From CAYNRA01 sp046293395 (GTDB lineage Bacteria; Bacteroidota; Bacteroidia; Cytophagales; Spirosomataceae): a DNA stretch of 64,000 nucleotides. Within the stretch, counting starts at the first letter, position 1, and each line of letters begins with the position of its first letter. This document shows positions 16,151-24,009 of the stretch, piece after piece. The position numbers were made by a program, and so were the translations under genes. Location: the NCBI GenBank assembly GCA_046293395.1, contig JBKBOU010000002.1, positions 372,001 to 436,000 on the forward strand. The letters are read 5' to 3'. The notes beneath the pieces are model-generated. The model worked only from the letters and a program-made list of their open reading frames with translations, was not told where the DNA came from and searched no databases.

Positions 16151-16597
16151 TTAATTATCTTTAAGTTTTACAAGAAATGCTTCATATTCAACATCTTTCC
16201 GAAATTCCTCCCAGCCATTTTCAAGCTCTCCATAAATTTCGAAATCCTCTTTAATCTCATCGAGATATTTTGTAATCCCCATTCGATATAATCGAGTCCT
16301 GGATTTTGTGCTTCCAGTTGCATATACCATTGCTTCTTTGTGCTTATCAATGAATGCATATAAAGTTGCAACAACTGTAGCCAATACTTTCTCGCTGTCT
16401 CCATTGTTTGAAATGACAATATCATCAATTTCTCCAGTCTCAATGTTTTTGTCTCCAAAGCCCAAATTATACAAGTCTTTATAATTGGTCGAGGTATATT
16501 GCACAATCTTAGGAATTTTTCCTTTTGGTCCAACACTAACAAACTCAAAAACCTCAAGCTGCTCTCCCGATTTTAACTCGTACTTATCAAGCTTCAT
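16151..16597 (-). CDS. DUF6934-like protein
   Basis: This 148-residue protein has EVFEFVSVGPKGKIPKIVQY, then NLGFGDKNIETGEIDDIVIS, NNGDSEKVLATVVATLYAFI, and TGSTKSRTRLYRMGITKYL. These blocks match DUF6934 as I remember it. The ATG at 16597 is preferred over the TTG at 16603. It has no signal peptide or membrane helix. It forms a two-gene unit with the 53-residue gene downstream, between two palindromic sites. The TGSTKxRTRLYR block suggests a nucleic-acid or nucleotide-binding fold, but this is not established. Confidence 0.7.
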   Translation of the reverse strand: MKLDKYELKSGEQLEVFEFVSVGPKGKIPKIVQYTSTNYKDLYNLGFGDKNIETGEIDDIVISNNGDSEKVLATVVATLYAFIDKHKEAMVYATGSTKSRTRLYRMGITKYLDEIKEDFEIYGELENGWEEFRKDVEYEAFLVKLKDN

Positions 16598-16671
16598 TTT
16601 CAATCATTATCTTTTACAAAAATCGGAAATTAATCACAAACTTTTAATTTTTGCAGTGTCTTTTTCAGCAT

Positions 16672-16805
16672 TATAGCCAACGGTTCGCGGTTTGGCGAAG
16701 GTGGGTCTTTTACCACAAAACTGTCAATACACCACAAAAGTTGATGCGAGGTAGAATGTTCAATTAACTACTGAACCCGCTTTTTTGCAAAACTGCTGTT
16801 ATGCC
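16672..16805. repeat. attC-like imperfect palindrome 4
   Basis: The left core is GCCAAC (16676-16681) with arm GCGGTTTGGCGAAGGTGGG. The right arm is CCCGCTTTTTTGCAAAACTG (from 16776), with core GTTATGC (16798-16804). The arms pair imperfectly. The internal motif TTTTACCACAAAACT is shared with the site at 18965. It lies 17 bases after the restriction-enzyme gene's stop. Confidence 0.6.
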
Positions 16806-16822
16806 TTCGCCCTTCTTTTCTG

Positions 16823-17887
16823 TCAATTAATTGTCCAATTTTTGTCGCTTAATTTTTCATAGCCACGTAGTTTGATAAACTTTGTAAACTCAGCATTGTC
16901 AGTCGCAGGAAATTCAACTTGTATTTCTTCTGTTAGTTTCTTCAAAACCTTGTCGCCAATTGAATTTGCAAACTTTCCTCGTAATGCTCTTTCATACCAA
17001 GTTAAAAGGTCGGTTTCAGTTACAATGCTTTGAATTTTAGATTTCCAACCGATTTGATTTAAAACTGAAACAATTATTTTCTGTTCAGTGTCTTTACAAA
17101 CGATTACTATTCTGTCTGCCGAAACAGAAGAAACAATATTTTCGGCAAGTTCTTCTGTCAAGGATAAATGTTTGATTTGAATAGCAAGTCCGAAATTTGC
17201 CCACATATCAAGTCCTCTGTCGGCTGCATTTGTAACACCAACACGATTAATTCTTGCTTTAAGTTTAATGCTTGTCTGTTTGGTTGAGAGTTGAATTACT
17301 CGGTTTGCAAAGTCTTCAAACTCTTTCAAAATATCTGATTTTGCTGGGTTTAAACTTACTTCAACTGAAACTTCTAATGCTTCGACTAATGCCGAAAACA
17401 AAGAGTAAACAACAATTTCATAAATTTTATCAATGCTTCTTCTTAGACCTGGTTCCCTCCAAAACATTGCAAGAAATTCATTCAGATTGAAGTTACTTTT
17501 ATCGTGAGTTAGGCAGTAATCTAAGCCTGTTGACATTTGGGAAAATCGTTGAGCAAATTTTTGGTAAATGTATGCTTCTACAATTCCGTTTTTACTTCTA
17601 TTTTCTTTTCCAAGCTCTGCTAATACCATTGGTGGGATTGCGTTATCATTGAAAATATCATCTTGATAACGTGCAGAAGAAGTAGAAGTCCGTCCTAAAA
17701 ATTTGATACAAATAATGTCTCTCCATTTCTTTGAAATAGTGCGATAAGAGGATAAATCAGAAAGATTAATGTCTTTTTCTGTTCTATCACGGTGCAATAT
17801 TTCTGCTACTTGAATTGGCTTGTAAAGGTGAACCCTTGCTTTGTCAATAACTTTATCCAATGATTGCTTTGCGTCATTTATACTCAT
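16823..17887 (-). CDS. HaeII-family type II restriction endonuclease
   Basis: The protein has 354 residues. RVHLYKPIQVAEILHRDR near the N-terminus, FLGRTSTSSARYQDD, and NRVGVTNAADRGLDMWANFG followed by LAIQIKHLSL match HaeII endonuclease as I recall it; the length also agrees (about 350). The D...QIK spacing is compatible with a PD-(D/E)xK-type site. It overlaps the methyltransferase gene by 14 bases and is translated after it, which favours protection before cutting. If orthologous, the target is RGCGCY. The specificity is inferred from family resemblance. Confidence 0.78.
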   Translation of the reverse strand: MSINDAKQSLDKVIDKARVHLYKPIQVAEILHRDRTEKDINLSDLSSYRTISKKWRDIICIKFLGRTSTSSARYQDDIFNDNAIPPMVLAELGKENRSKNGIVEAYIYQKFAQRFSQMSTGLDYCLTHDKSNFNLNEFLAMFWREPGLRRSIDKIYEIVVYSLFSALVEALEVSVEVSLNPAKSDILKEFEDFANRVIQLSTKQTSIKLKARINRVGVTNAADRGLDMWANFGLAIQIKHLSLTEELAENIVSSVSADRIVIVCKDTEQKIIVSVLNQIGWKSKIQSIVTETDLLTWYERALRGKFANSIGDKVLKKLTEEIQVEFPATDNAEFTKFIKLRGYEKLSDKNWTIN

Positions 17888-18851
17888 TTGTGGGTTCTAA
17901 TAATGTTAATTGAATTGTTTCCTTAATCGCTTCCTTTTGATTTTTCATTGCGTTCATCATTTCACCTGCGATTGCTTCAATGACTGGTACGGAAACTGAA
18001 TTACCTGCTACTTTTCGTGCCTGTGAATAAGGAATATTTATTTTAAAAGTATCTGGAAAACCTTGTAGTCTTAACATTTCTCTATCTGTTAATCTTCTTT
18101 CTCCATTTACTACAAGGTAGTTGTAACTTCCACCTGCACGTAAAGCACAAGAATAAGGTAATGCTGAAATATTTCCTCCAATGTTTTCGTGCCATATAGA
18201 CGGAAAGGGCGGAACGCCCTTTACCGCATTCTTTCTTTTTTCTCTTAGTTGGTCTGAAAGAAAATAACTCTGAGGAATTTCATCGTCTTTTTGTAAAACT
18301 TCTGTCAATGGTTTGTAACAGCCAAGTGGTCTAGGGAACTTAAAATAAATTGGGTCTCTGAAACCGACAATATAAATTCTCTCTCTCTTTTGTGGAACTC
18401 CAAAGTCAAGCGAATTAAAAACTTTGTGATAAACCGTATATCCAAGTCCTTTAAGTTTTTCTAAAATAACAGCAAAGGTTTGTCCATTGTCGTGTGTTGT
18501 AAGCCTTTTTACATTTTCAAGTAAAAAGGCTTGTGGTTTTTTCGCTTCTAAAATTGCTTCTATATTGAAAAATAAAGTTCCCCTTGTGTCCGCAAAGCCA
18601 AGTCCTTTACCTGCAATGCTAAAAGGTTGGCAAGGAAATCCTGCTAATAAAATGTCGTGGTCGGGAATGTCGTGAGGTGCAATTTCGTTAATGTCACCAA
18701 ACGGTCTGTCGCCAAAATTTGCCTCATACATATCTTGAGCTGCTTTGTCCCACTCGGAAGAAAAGACTGTCTCACAGCCGTGAGCCTCAAAACCAAGTCG
18801 GATACCTCCAATACCTGCAAAAAGGTCTATTGTTTTATATTTTTTTGCCAT
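17874..18851 (-). CDS. DNA (cytosine-5) methyltransferase of the HaeII-like system
   Basis: The protein has 325 residues with all main C5-methyltransferase motifs: TIDLFAGIGGIRLGFE (SAM binding), GFPCQPFSIAG with catalytic C74, LLENVKRL (ENV at 112-114), and QKRERIYIVGF. The C-terminal RLQGFPDTFKIN and AGNSVSVPVIEAIA motifs are also present. The target recognition region between about 190 and 260 is short, as in mono-specific enzymes. It pairs with the overlapping endonuclease gene downstream. The system sits between two palindromic sites. Confidence 0.93.
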   Translation of the reverse strand: MAKKYKTIDLFAGIGGIRLGFEAHGCETVFSSEWDKAAQDMYEANFGDRPFGDINEIAPHDIPDHDILLAGFPCQPFSIAGKGLGFADTRGTLFFNIEAILEAKKPQAFLLENVKRLTTHDNGQTFAVILEKLKGLGYTVYHKVFNSLDFGVPQKRERIYIVGFRDPIYFKFPRPLGCYKPLTEVLQKDDEIPQSYFLSDQLREKRKNAVKGVPPFPSIWHENIGGNISALPYSCALRAGGSYNYLVVNGERRLTDREMLRLQGFPDTFKINIPYSQARKVAGNSVSVPVIEAIAGEMMNAMKNQKEAIKETIQLTLLEPTNEYK

Positions 18852-18964
18852 TAAAATAAGTCTTTTTTATTAAGCACAAATTTAGTCAAAATAGGTGCTT
18901 TATTTTTCATTTATGTCTGTTAGTTGTTAACTATCATTGTTAGCACAGTCGTCTTTTAGGGTGA

Positions 18965-19096
18965 GGCCTAACGTTTGGCAGCTACCCGAAGGGCGGGACT
19001 TTTACCACAAAACTTGATTTGAAAAACTGATGTTTGATTAACCACAAACTGTCTTTGGAACACGAAACCCCGCCTTTTGGGTAGCTGCTGTTAGCT
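18965..19096. repeat. attC-like palindrome 5, best-preserved example
   Basis: The left core GCCTAAC (18966-18972) fits the integron RYYYAAC consensus exactly. The left arm GCAGCTACCCGAAGGGCGGG (18978-18997) pairs at 18 of 20 positions with the right arm CCCGCCTTTTGGGTAGCTGC (19069-19088). The right core GTTAGCT (19090-19096) misses GTTRRRY by one base. The site begins 24 bases after the stop of the gene at 19121, on the minus strand. Confidence 0.7.
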
Positions 19097-19120
19097 GCTG
19101 GCATTTTGTCCTGTGTCATT

Positions 19121-20461
19121 TCAGTTGTTTGTAGTAAAATGAATTTCAAGTAAAAATTTCAAAGTGTTTTCGGCTTTACTTTTTATCGTCACTAAATGAT
19201 TAGGAGAAAAAACGGGATCTATGTCGTGTGTTCCTTTTTGAAAAATATCAATGAATGCAATTGTTGCATCAACGTCTTTTTTTACAAAAGTATTGAATGG
19301 GTCGTTATTGATATTTCGGCAAATAAAGAGTAGTCGTGCTTTTCTTGTTGGTCTTCCTTGGTGATAATGATTTGGGTCAGTTGTCCATTTTTTAATAGCA
19401 TCGTCTGGAGCCAAAATGTGAAATAGATGCGTATATAATTCCCTAATTGATGTTGAGAAATGTCTAACTCTGTCGGAGTTGTTTGAGTTATATGCTTCAA
19501 TTGCACCCTTCCACATCTTATAAAGTCTTTCATCAATTTTTGGTAGATGACTACTCAACATAATTTCATTTTCATACTGAATTTCATTTTTTAAAAGCTC
19601 TTCTTCGGGAGTAATATCTTCTTCTACAGAAATTGCTTCAAGCAAATTTGCAGTTGAAAAATATTCAATTGGTGCAATCCTTGATATTGAAGGATTTATT
19701 TGTGTATAAGACAGAGGATTGTTCTCAAATGATTTTAAAAGAGCTGAATAGCTGTCCGTAAGTCCAATAAAGGATGATGTTAAATAACCTTTTGGCTCTG
19801 TAGATAAGGTTATTCTGCTTCCCAAATTTTCTGTTGTTATTGCATACAAGGATTTTTCAGCGAACAAAGAAAACTCTGTTGCCTTAACAATGCTTGACTG
19901 AATTGATAACGCAGATAAATTTTGAGTGCCGATAATTGTCGCTAAGTTTTTACTTGTGTCTACAAGATTTAGTGAAGAATAAGCAGATGTTGAAAGAATT
20001 GAAGATTTTGCAATGTTCGTTTCATACCAGGGTTGGTAATTTGTTGCAACAGAGGCAGCAAGTCCAGACATAACTGATGGAGCTGTTAAACCAGAAATTG
20101 CTAAAGTTGCTTGTCTTGATAAATCCATCAAAGGTGAAACGGCAGATAAGTGGTCAACCTTTGGCAAAAAAGATTGTATGGTGCTAAAAGCAGAAAGATG
20201 ACTTTGAACTCCTGTCACTGCTGTCAAAATGCTTGGTTGATATGCAGGGCTTGTCAAAAAGTTAATCTGATTTGTCACAGCATTTAACTTGCCTGATTGA
20301 GCAGTTATATAATCAATAGCGTTCAGATAATTTTTTGGTTGCGCAGTTGTCGCCAAGTCAATGGCACTAATTGTCAACGGATCGTTTGTCTGAACTTTTG
20401 TAGTCAATAAGTCAGCAGTAGTATTATTGATTTTAATTTTATATTTTTCTTCGTTATCCAT
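19121..20461 (-). CDS. pPIWI-associating-nuclease-like protein with long repetitive N-terminus
   Basis: The protein has 446 residues. Residues 1-290 are low-complexity and rich in Ser, Thr, Ala and Leu, with recurring patterns such as HLSAFSTIQSFLPKVDHLSAV and no signal peptide. Residues from about 310 (YKMWKGAIEAYNSNNSDRVR, HFSTSIRELYTHLFHILAPDDAIKKW, YHQGRPTRKARLLFI, FIDIFQKGTHD) resemble the predicted pPIWI-associating nuclease domain as I recall it, which belongs to prokaryotic immunity loci. It stands alone between two palindromic sites, with no PIWI-related gene beside it. A helical HEPN-like RNA-binding fold is an alternative for the C-terminus. Confidence 0.6.
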   Translation of the reverse strand: MDNEEKYKIKINNTTADLLTTKVQTNDPLTISAIDLATTAQPKNYLNAIDYITAQSGKLNAVTNQINFLTSPAYQPSILTAVTGVQSHLSAFSTIQSFLPKVDHLSAVSPLMDLSRQATLAISGLTAPSVMSGLAASVATNYQPWYETNIAKSSILSTSAYSSLNLVDTSKNLATIIGTQNLSALSIQSSIVKATEFSLFAEKSLYAITTENLGSRITLSTEPKGYLTSSFIGLTDSYSALLKSFENNPLSYTQINPSISRIAPIEYFSTANLLEAISVEEDITPEEELLKNEIQYENEIMLSSHLPKIDERLYKMWKGAIEAYNSNNSDRVRHFSTSIRELYTHLFHILAPDDAIKKWTTDPNHYHQGRPTRKARLLFICRNINNDPFNTFVKKDVDATIAFIDIFQKGTHDIDPVFSPNHLVTIKSKAENTLKFLLEIHFTTNN

Positions 20462-20498
20462 TTTATATTTTTTGAATTCTGTCTATGATGTTGGGTTC

Positions 20499-20644
20499 GT
20501 TATGCTTGCAGGCAGCGGTTCTCAGCTATACGCAGGCAGGGCTTGTAACCACTGAACTACCTACGAAGAACTTGAACTACAAATATACCATTTAACTGTC
20601 CTACGAAGCACGAAACCCCTGCTTGCGTATAGGTGATGTTATGT
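20499..20644. repeat. attC-like imperfect palindrome 6
   Basis: The left arm CAGCTATACGCAGGCAGGG (20523-20541) pairs with CCCTGCTTGCGTATAGGTG (20617-20635) at 17 of 19 positions. The right core is GTTATGT (20638-20644). The left core is altered (GGCAGCGG where other sites have TAACGG). Internal motifs TAACCACTGAAC and CACGAAACCCC recur in the other sites. It lies 12 bases after the OLD gene's stop. Confidence 0.65.
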
Positions 20645-20656
20645 CTTCGCCATTTA

Positions 20657-22327
20657 TTACTTTGTCTCAAGTTTGATTATTTTTTCTATTAAAATTTCAA
20701 GTTGTTTTTTCCCTTCACTTTCTGAAGTGAGGTCAATGCGTTTTGCCGTTTCACGTGCAATCAAATTTTTCGAACTACTTCCAAGCTGTTCCGTTACTGT
20801 TTTCTCCACATCAGAATAATCTGGAAAAGAAGCACGCATTGTTGTTTCAAAGTCATTTCCAAATACACAATACTTGTCGGAAATAGCCCAATTGTTTACT
20901 CCAATTATTTCTTCTAATTCGTTGTCGGCAATGCCAATTGCCTTTAATGCGTCTTTTCTTTTTACTCCCTTTGCATCATCTTGTTTTCCATCATTGTCAA
21001 AACAAACTAATGTTGGGATTTTATAAAGTGTAAATAATCTCCACCATTTAGCAAGACTGCCCTTACCACCAACTCCTAAAATTTCAACACCATATTCTGT
21101 AGGGTCAAAGCCAAGTCTTTCGAAATAAACAGGCAAAGCCAATTCTTCTGTCAGTCCTTCAACAAGAATAATTTTGTTTGCGAAAAATCCTGATAATATG
21201 TGTGAAGTTGAATTGTTGGCATAAAATGGAATTATTGTATCTTCTTTTGTTTTGTCGGCATTAGAACCTGTTTTAAGACAAAATTCGCAAAGAGATTTAG
21301 CATCATTGCTTACGTTGTAAGTTGTCTCTTCATCTTTGCGAACTAAATTGATTCCTTCAAGATAGTTTAAATCAATGAAATAAGGACTATGTGTAGTTAC
21401 TACAATTTGCAAGCCGTCTTCAGCCATTTGAAACATTTTTTTTGCTAACCATTTTTGTGCCAATGGGTGCAGGTGTGATTCTGGTTCATCAAGAATAAAA
21501 ATAAGTCCTTGTCCTAAAAAAGATTTTGCGTATGCGTGGGCAAAAGAAAGAGCAAGTATTTGCTGTTGACCTGTTCCCAATTCTTCAAATGCTCTTATTT
21601 GTCCATTTTCGGTTGGATGAACACGTAAAGTCTTGAAATAATTACTTGGGTCGTATGCAGAGAAGTCAAAAGCCAAAGCGTGAGTCATATTTGAAATAAA
21701 TGAGTCTGCAATAGTTGACATATTTGTGTTGAACGTTTTGAATTCATCAACTTCTAAAAATGTATTTTTTATATTTTCAAAGAATCCTTTTAATATCTCA
21801 ACTCGCTTTTCGTCTTCGACAAGTTTGTCATGAAAAGCTTTTGTCACTTTGGAAAGTAAAGTATATTTTGATGAGTAGCTTAATTGAAAATTGAGATTCT
21901 GTTCAGAATTAACCACAACACATAAAAGTTCATCTCTAAGTTCTCCTTTTACATACTGGTTTTCAGCTCCATCAACTGATTGAATACCAACAAAGTCATT
22001 GTCTTTCCCTTTGTGGGAACGAAATTTAAATCCACTACAAGCACTTTTATTCCCAAAATTATACGATAATATTCCAACCAAACCTGAAACATTTGCTTCA
22101 ATAATTACTTGGTTTTTGGTATCACGATTATAATGATCGTAATCATCAAGCTTCTTGAACTTTGGGTGAAACTCGCCAAACATAAGTTCAATCGCACGGA
22201 TAATATTTGATTTACCTGAGTTGTTTTCACCGATCAATATTACTGGTTTGTTGTCAGGAAAATTGATTACAATTTGTTCGCAAATAGAACGATATCCTTC
22301 TATTGTTATTTGTGTCAGTCTTGGCAT
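20657..22327 (-). CDS. OLD-family nuclease (AAA ATPase plus TOPRIM)
   Basis: The protein has 556 residues. The N-terminal SMC-like ATPase has Walker A GENNSGKS (33-40), a signature-like ELGTGQQQILALS, and Walker B LIFILDEPESHLHP, followed by TTHSPYFI. The C-terminal TOPRIM domain has VEGLTEELALP and CFDNDGKQDD for metal binding. Overcoming-lysogenization-defect nucleases act in phage defence. No UvrD/GajB-type helicase is adjacent, so it fits a stand-alone class 1 OLD rather than a Gabija pair. It is the first gene of the array on the minus strand. Confidence 0.9.
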   Translation of the reverse strand: MPRLTQITIEGYRSICEQIVINFPDNKPVILIGENNSGKSNIIRAIELMFGEFHPKFKKLDDYDHYNRDTKNQVIIEANVSGLVGILSYNFGNKSACSGFKFRSHKGKDNDFVGIQSVDGAENQYVKGELRDELLCVVVNSEQNLNFQLSYSSKYTLLSKVTKAFHDKLVEDEKRVEILKGFFENIKNTFLEVDEFKTFNTNMSTIADSFISNMTHALAFDFSAYDPSNYFKTLRVHPTENGQIRAFEELGTGQQQILALSFAHAYAKSFLGQGLIFILDEPESHLHPLAQKWLAKKMFQMAEDGLQIVVTTHSPYFIDLNYLEGINLVRKDEETTYNVSNDAKSLCEFCLKTGSNADKTKEDTIIPFYANNSTSHILSGFFANKIILVEGLTEELALPVYFERLGFDPTEYGVEILGVGGKGSLAKWWRLFTLYKIPTLVCFDNDGKQDDAKGVKRKDALKAIGIADNELEEIIGVNNWAISDKYCVFGNDFETTMRASFPDYSDVEKTVTEQLGSSSKNLIARETAKRIDLTSESEGKKQLEILIEKIIKLETK

Positions 22328-22360
22328 TATGTTTTTAACTTGTGTCTTTTTTTATGGTGA

Positions 22361-22369
22361 GGCATAACG
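22361..22369. repeat. Isolated cassette core-like site at the array's upstream edge
   Basis: GGTGAGGCATAACG here closely matches GGGTGAGGCCTAACG at 18960-18973, the left end of palindrome 5. No matching right arm follows. It lies 34 bases upstream of the OLD start, where the first recombination boundary of a minus-strand cassette array would be expected. Confidence 0.4.
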
Positions 22370-22378
22370 AATCAATAA

Positions 22379-22691
22379 ACACCATAATTTCACCTAATGG
22401 CGTCTATTTCGTACGTAGATGAGATAATCAATTTTGGGAACCATCTCGAATGCACAACCAAAAATACACAATATATCCAATTGTCCAAATAATCCAACAG
22501 GTTTTTTAATTGGTTAAATCCCTTGGTTATGTGCGTGTATATTTCGTTCGTTTTCGAGCTCTATTGTTTCTCTGTACTCTACCCAAAATAAGGGCGTTCA
22601 TTTTTTTTCAATTCAAATAAGTGGCTTGCATTTTGTCTTTGTTCTGTCTTTTATCTGACCTAGCTCCATTTTATCATTTCTTTATAGAGTA
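22379..22691. other. Non-coding stretch between the array and pseudogene copy B
   Basis: No gene, integrase or RNA was recognised in this A/T-rich stretch. A CTCTACCCAAAATAAGGGCG segment near 22570 is faintly like the dispersed repeat core (CCCCAAAATAGCTAC), too weak to call. Confidence 0.35.
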
Positions 22692-22878
22692 TTTCATCAT
22701 CGCTGGTACTTCCAACAGCATTGAACGGGCAGAACACACTGTTTTTTCACTATCTCGTACGTCATCCCCCAAATTAGACATCTTTGCGGAACGCCTGCAA
22801 CACATTTCTACTGATTTGACAGAAACTGAAAATCAACCCAAATCAAAGGAATTATTTGAGGTAAAATTGGAGGAATAA
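22692..22878 (+). pseudogene. Decayed SDR N-terminus fused to an MFS C-terminal tail, copy B
   Basis: It aligns with 8333-8545 from TTTCATCATCGCTGG to the stop. Differences include a 24-base in-frame deletion after GAACGGGCA and one fewer A near 22830. The frame stays open into KSKELFEVKLEE, 11 of 12 residues identical to the end of the MFS protein at 42734-43987. Upstream of 22692 the open frame is unrelated. The glycine motif is broken (AGTSNSIER). It is probably not functional and marks the far edge of the island. Confidence 0.7.
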
Positions 22879-22952
22879 ATGACGCGCTTGTCGCTAGATA
22901 AAATCCAGGAACAGGAAATAATAAATATAGCTTAACGATTCATTTTTCTTGC

Positions 22953-23267
22953 TTATAGATAAGTCAAAAAAGCCCATTTTTTCCTCGTATCAAGATACGA
23001 TTCATCGGTCTGGTACGCGTAGGCTTCTTGTTCAAAACAAATGGAACGATACGCTTTCGCAGCGGAGCGAGTCCAAAAAAGACGGAGGAGAAATTCTGTC
23101 GAATACCAAATATAAAATAAGAAAATACCCAATTCGATTTGTTGATGAAGATGAATTTGTTCGTGTCGAATGAGTTGAGTAGATGGATTTTTACGACGAA
23201 CCAAAATGAAAGGCCAAAGAGCAATACCCGCAATATATTTGGGAAGAGGAACAACAAAAATGCGCAT
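22953..23267 (-). CDS. Small conserved protein with HExxH motif
   Basis: The protein has 104 residues from the ATG at 23267, preferred over the TTG at 23285. RHEQIHLHQQIEL (H35, E36, H39) is a zinc-metallopeptidase-type HExxH. A hydrophobic IFLFYIWYSTEFLLRL segment follows and then the FEQEAYAYQTDESYL block. Short proteins of this pattern are widespread in Bacteroidota as conserved hypotheticals. Whether it is a peptidase is unproven. It lies just outside the island. Confidence 0.75.
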   Translation of the reverse strand: MRIFVVPLPKYIAGIALWPFILVRRKNPSTQLIRHEQIHLHQQIELGIFLFYIWYSTEFLLRLFWTRSAAKAYRSICFEQEAYAYQTDESYLDTRKKWAFLTYL

Positions 23268-23270
23268 AAA

Positions 23271-23297
23271 AAAAGCCCGAACCAAATTGATTCGGGC
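23271..23297 (-). terminator. Rho-independent terminator after the PorT-like gene
   Basis: The stem GCCCGAA (23275-23281) / TTCGGGC (23291-23297) is followed on the minus strand by a run of seven T. It ends transcription from the gene at 23306 just before the HExxH gene's start. Confidence 0.85.
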
Positions 23298-23305
23298 GAA
23301 TAAAA

Positions 23306-23914
23306 TTACAAAATATTAAAAGAAGCCGTCACTTGCCAACCTTGTGCGCGTTGGCTGAATTTAGGCTCATTGGGTAAGTTTAAGACAGATATTTCAGACA
23401 AACTTCCTTGTCGGCGAACATCTAATTGTATTCCCAACACTTTTACACCAACACCAAATTGATACCCAAAAGTAGAATTTGCAAAAGTCTCATCCGGATT
23501 GGAAGTATAGTTTTTCAATGCTTCTTTGAAACTATCACCCTCTGAAACCTTCAAGGAAGCAACAGGTCCACCAACGACGTGCAGGAATTTCAGTGGTTTA
23601 AAACCCAAAAGTATGGGTACGTCAATGTCATTATACTTGACTTGAAATGCCGTATTATCTACAATAATTTCTCCTCCCTTGCTCGCCAAAACGACCTCCG
23701 GTTGCAAGTAGAATTTTTTTCCAAATCTTGCATACACACCACCCACGAAACCCGTTCTCGTGTTGTAACTTGCCTCAATGTTGTCTTTCAAAGAACCGGC
23801 ATCCGTGATGATGGCAGAGGTATTGACCCCTCCTTTAATTCCCAAATCAAATTGGGCGAATGTGGCTGTTGTGATACCTAAGCCGAGTAAAACTGTGCTG
23901 AGAAGCTTTTTCAT
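23306..23914 (-). CDS. PorT-family outer membrane beta-barrel protein
   Basis: The protein has 202 residues from MKKLLSTVLLGLGITTATFAQ, a clear signal peptide; earlier in-frame ATGs at 23920 and 23923 are also possible. The mature start FDLGIKGGVNTSAI and alternating strands (GFVGGVYARFGKKFYLQPEVV, FGYQFGVGVKVLGIQLDVRRQG) are typical of the Bacteroidota PorT/OMP beta-barrel family. The protein sits in the outer membrane. It is a single-gene unit with its own terminator. Confidence 0.85.
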   Translation of the reverse strand: MKKLLSTVLLGLGITTATFAQFDLGIKGGVNTSAIITDAGSLKDNIEASYNTRTGFVGGVYARFGKKFYLQPEVVLASKGGEIIVDNTAFQVKYNDIDVPILLGFKPLKFLHVVGGPVASLKVSEGDSFKEALKNYTSNPDETFANSTFGYQFGVGVKVLGIQLDVRRQGSLSEISVLNLPNEPKFSQRAQGWQVTASFNIL

Positions 23915-24009
23915 AATCATCATAATACAAACAATTTTAGTAAATCAAGTAACGGCAAAATAACGTAACTTGCTTCACTTTACATACACACCAACTCATT
24001 TTTTATCTG

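Noticed and set aside
18965..19096. Palindromes as plain Rho-independent terminators
   Set aside because: Arms are separated by about 70-100 bases, there is no T run, and internal motifs are shared between sites. Factor-dependent termination remains possible.
20657..22327. Gabija system
   Set aside because: The ATPase-TOPRIM protein fits GajA-like OLD enzymes, but no UvrD-type GajB helicase gene is next to it.
22379..22691. Integron integrase or attI at the upstream edge of the array
   Set aside because: No recombinase reading frame or motif is present on either strand near the edge; only an isolated core-like GGCATAACG is seen.
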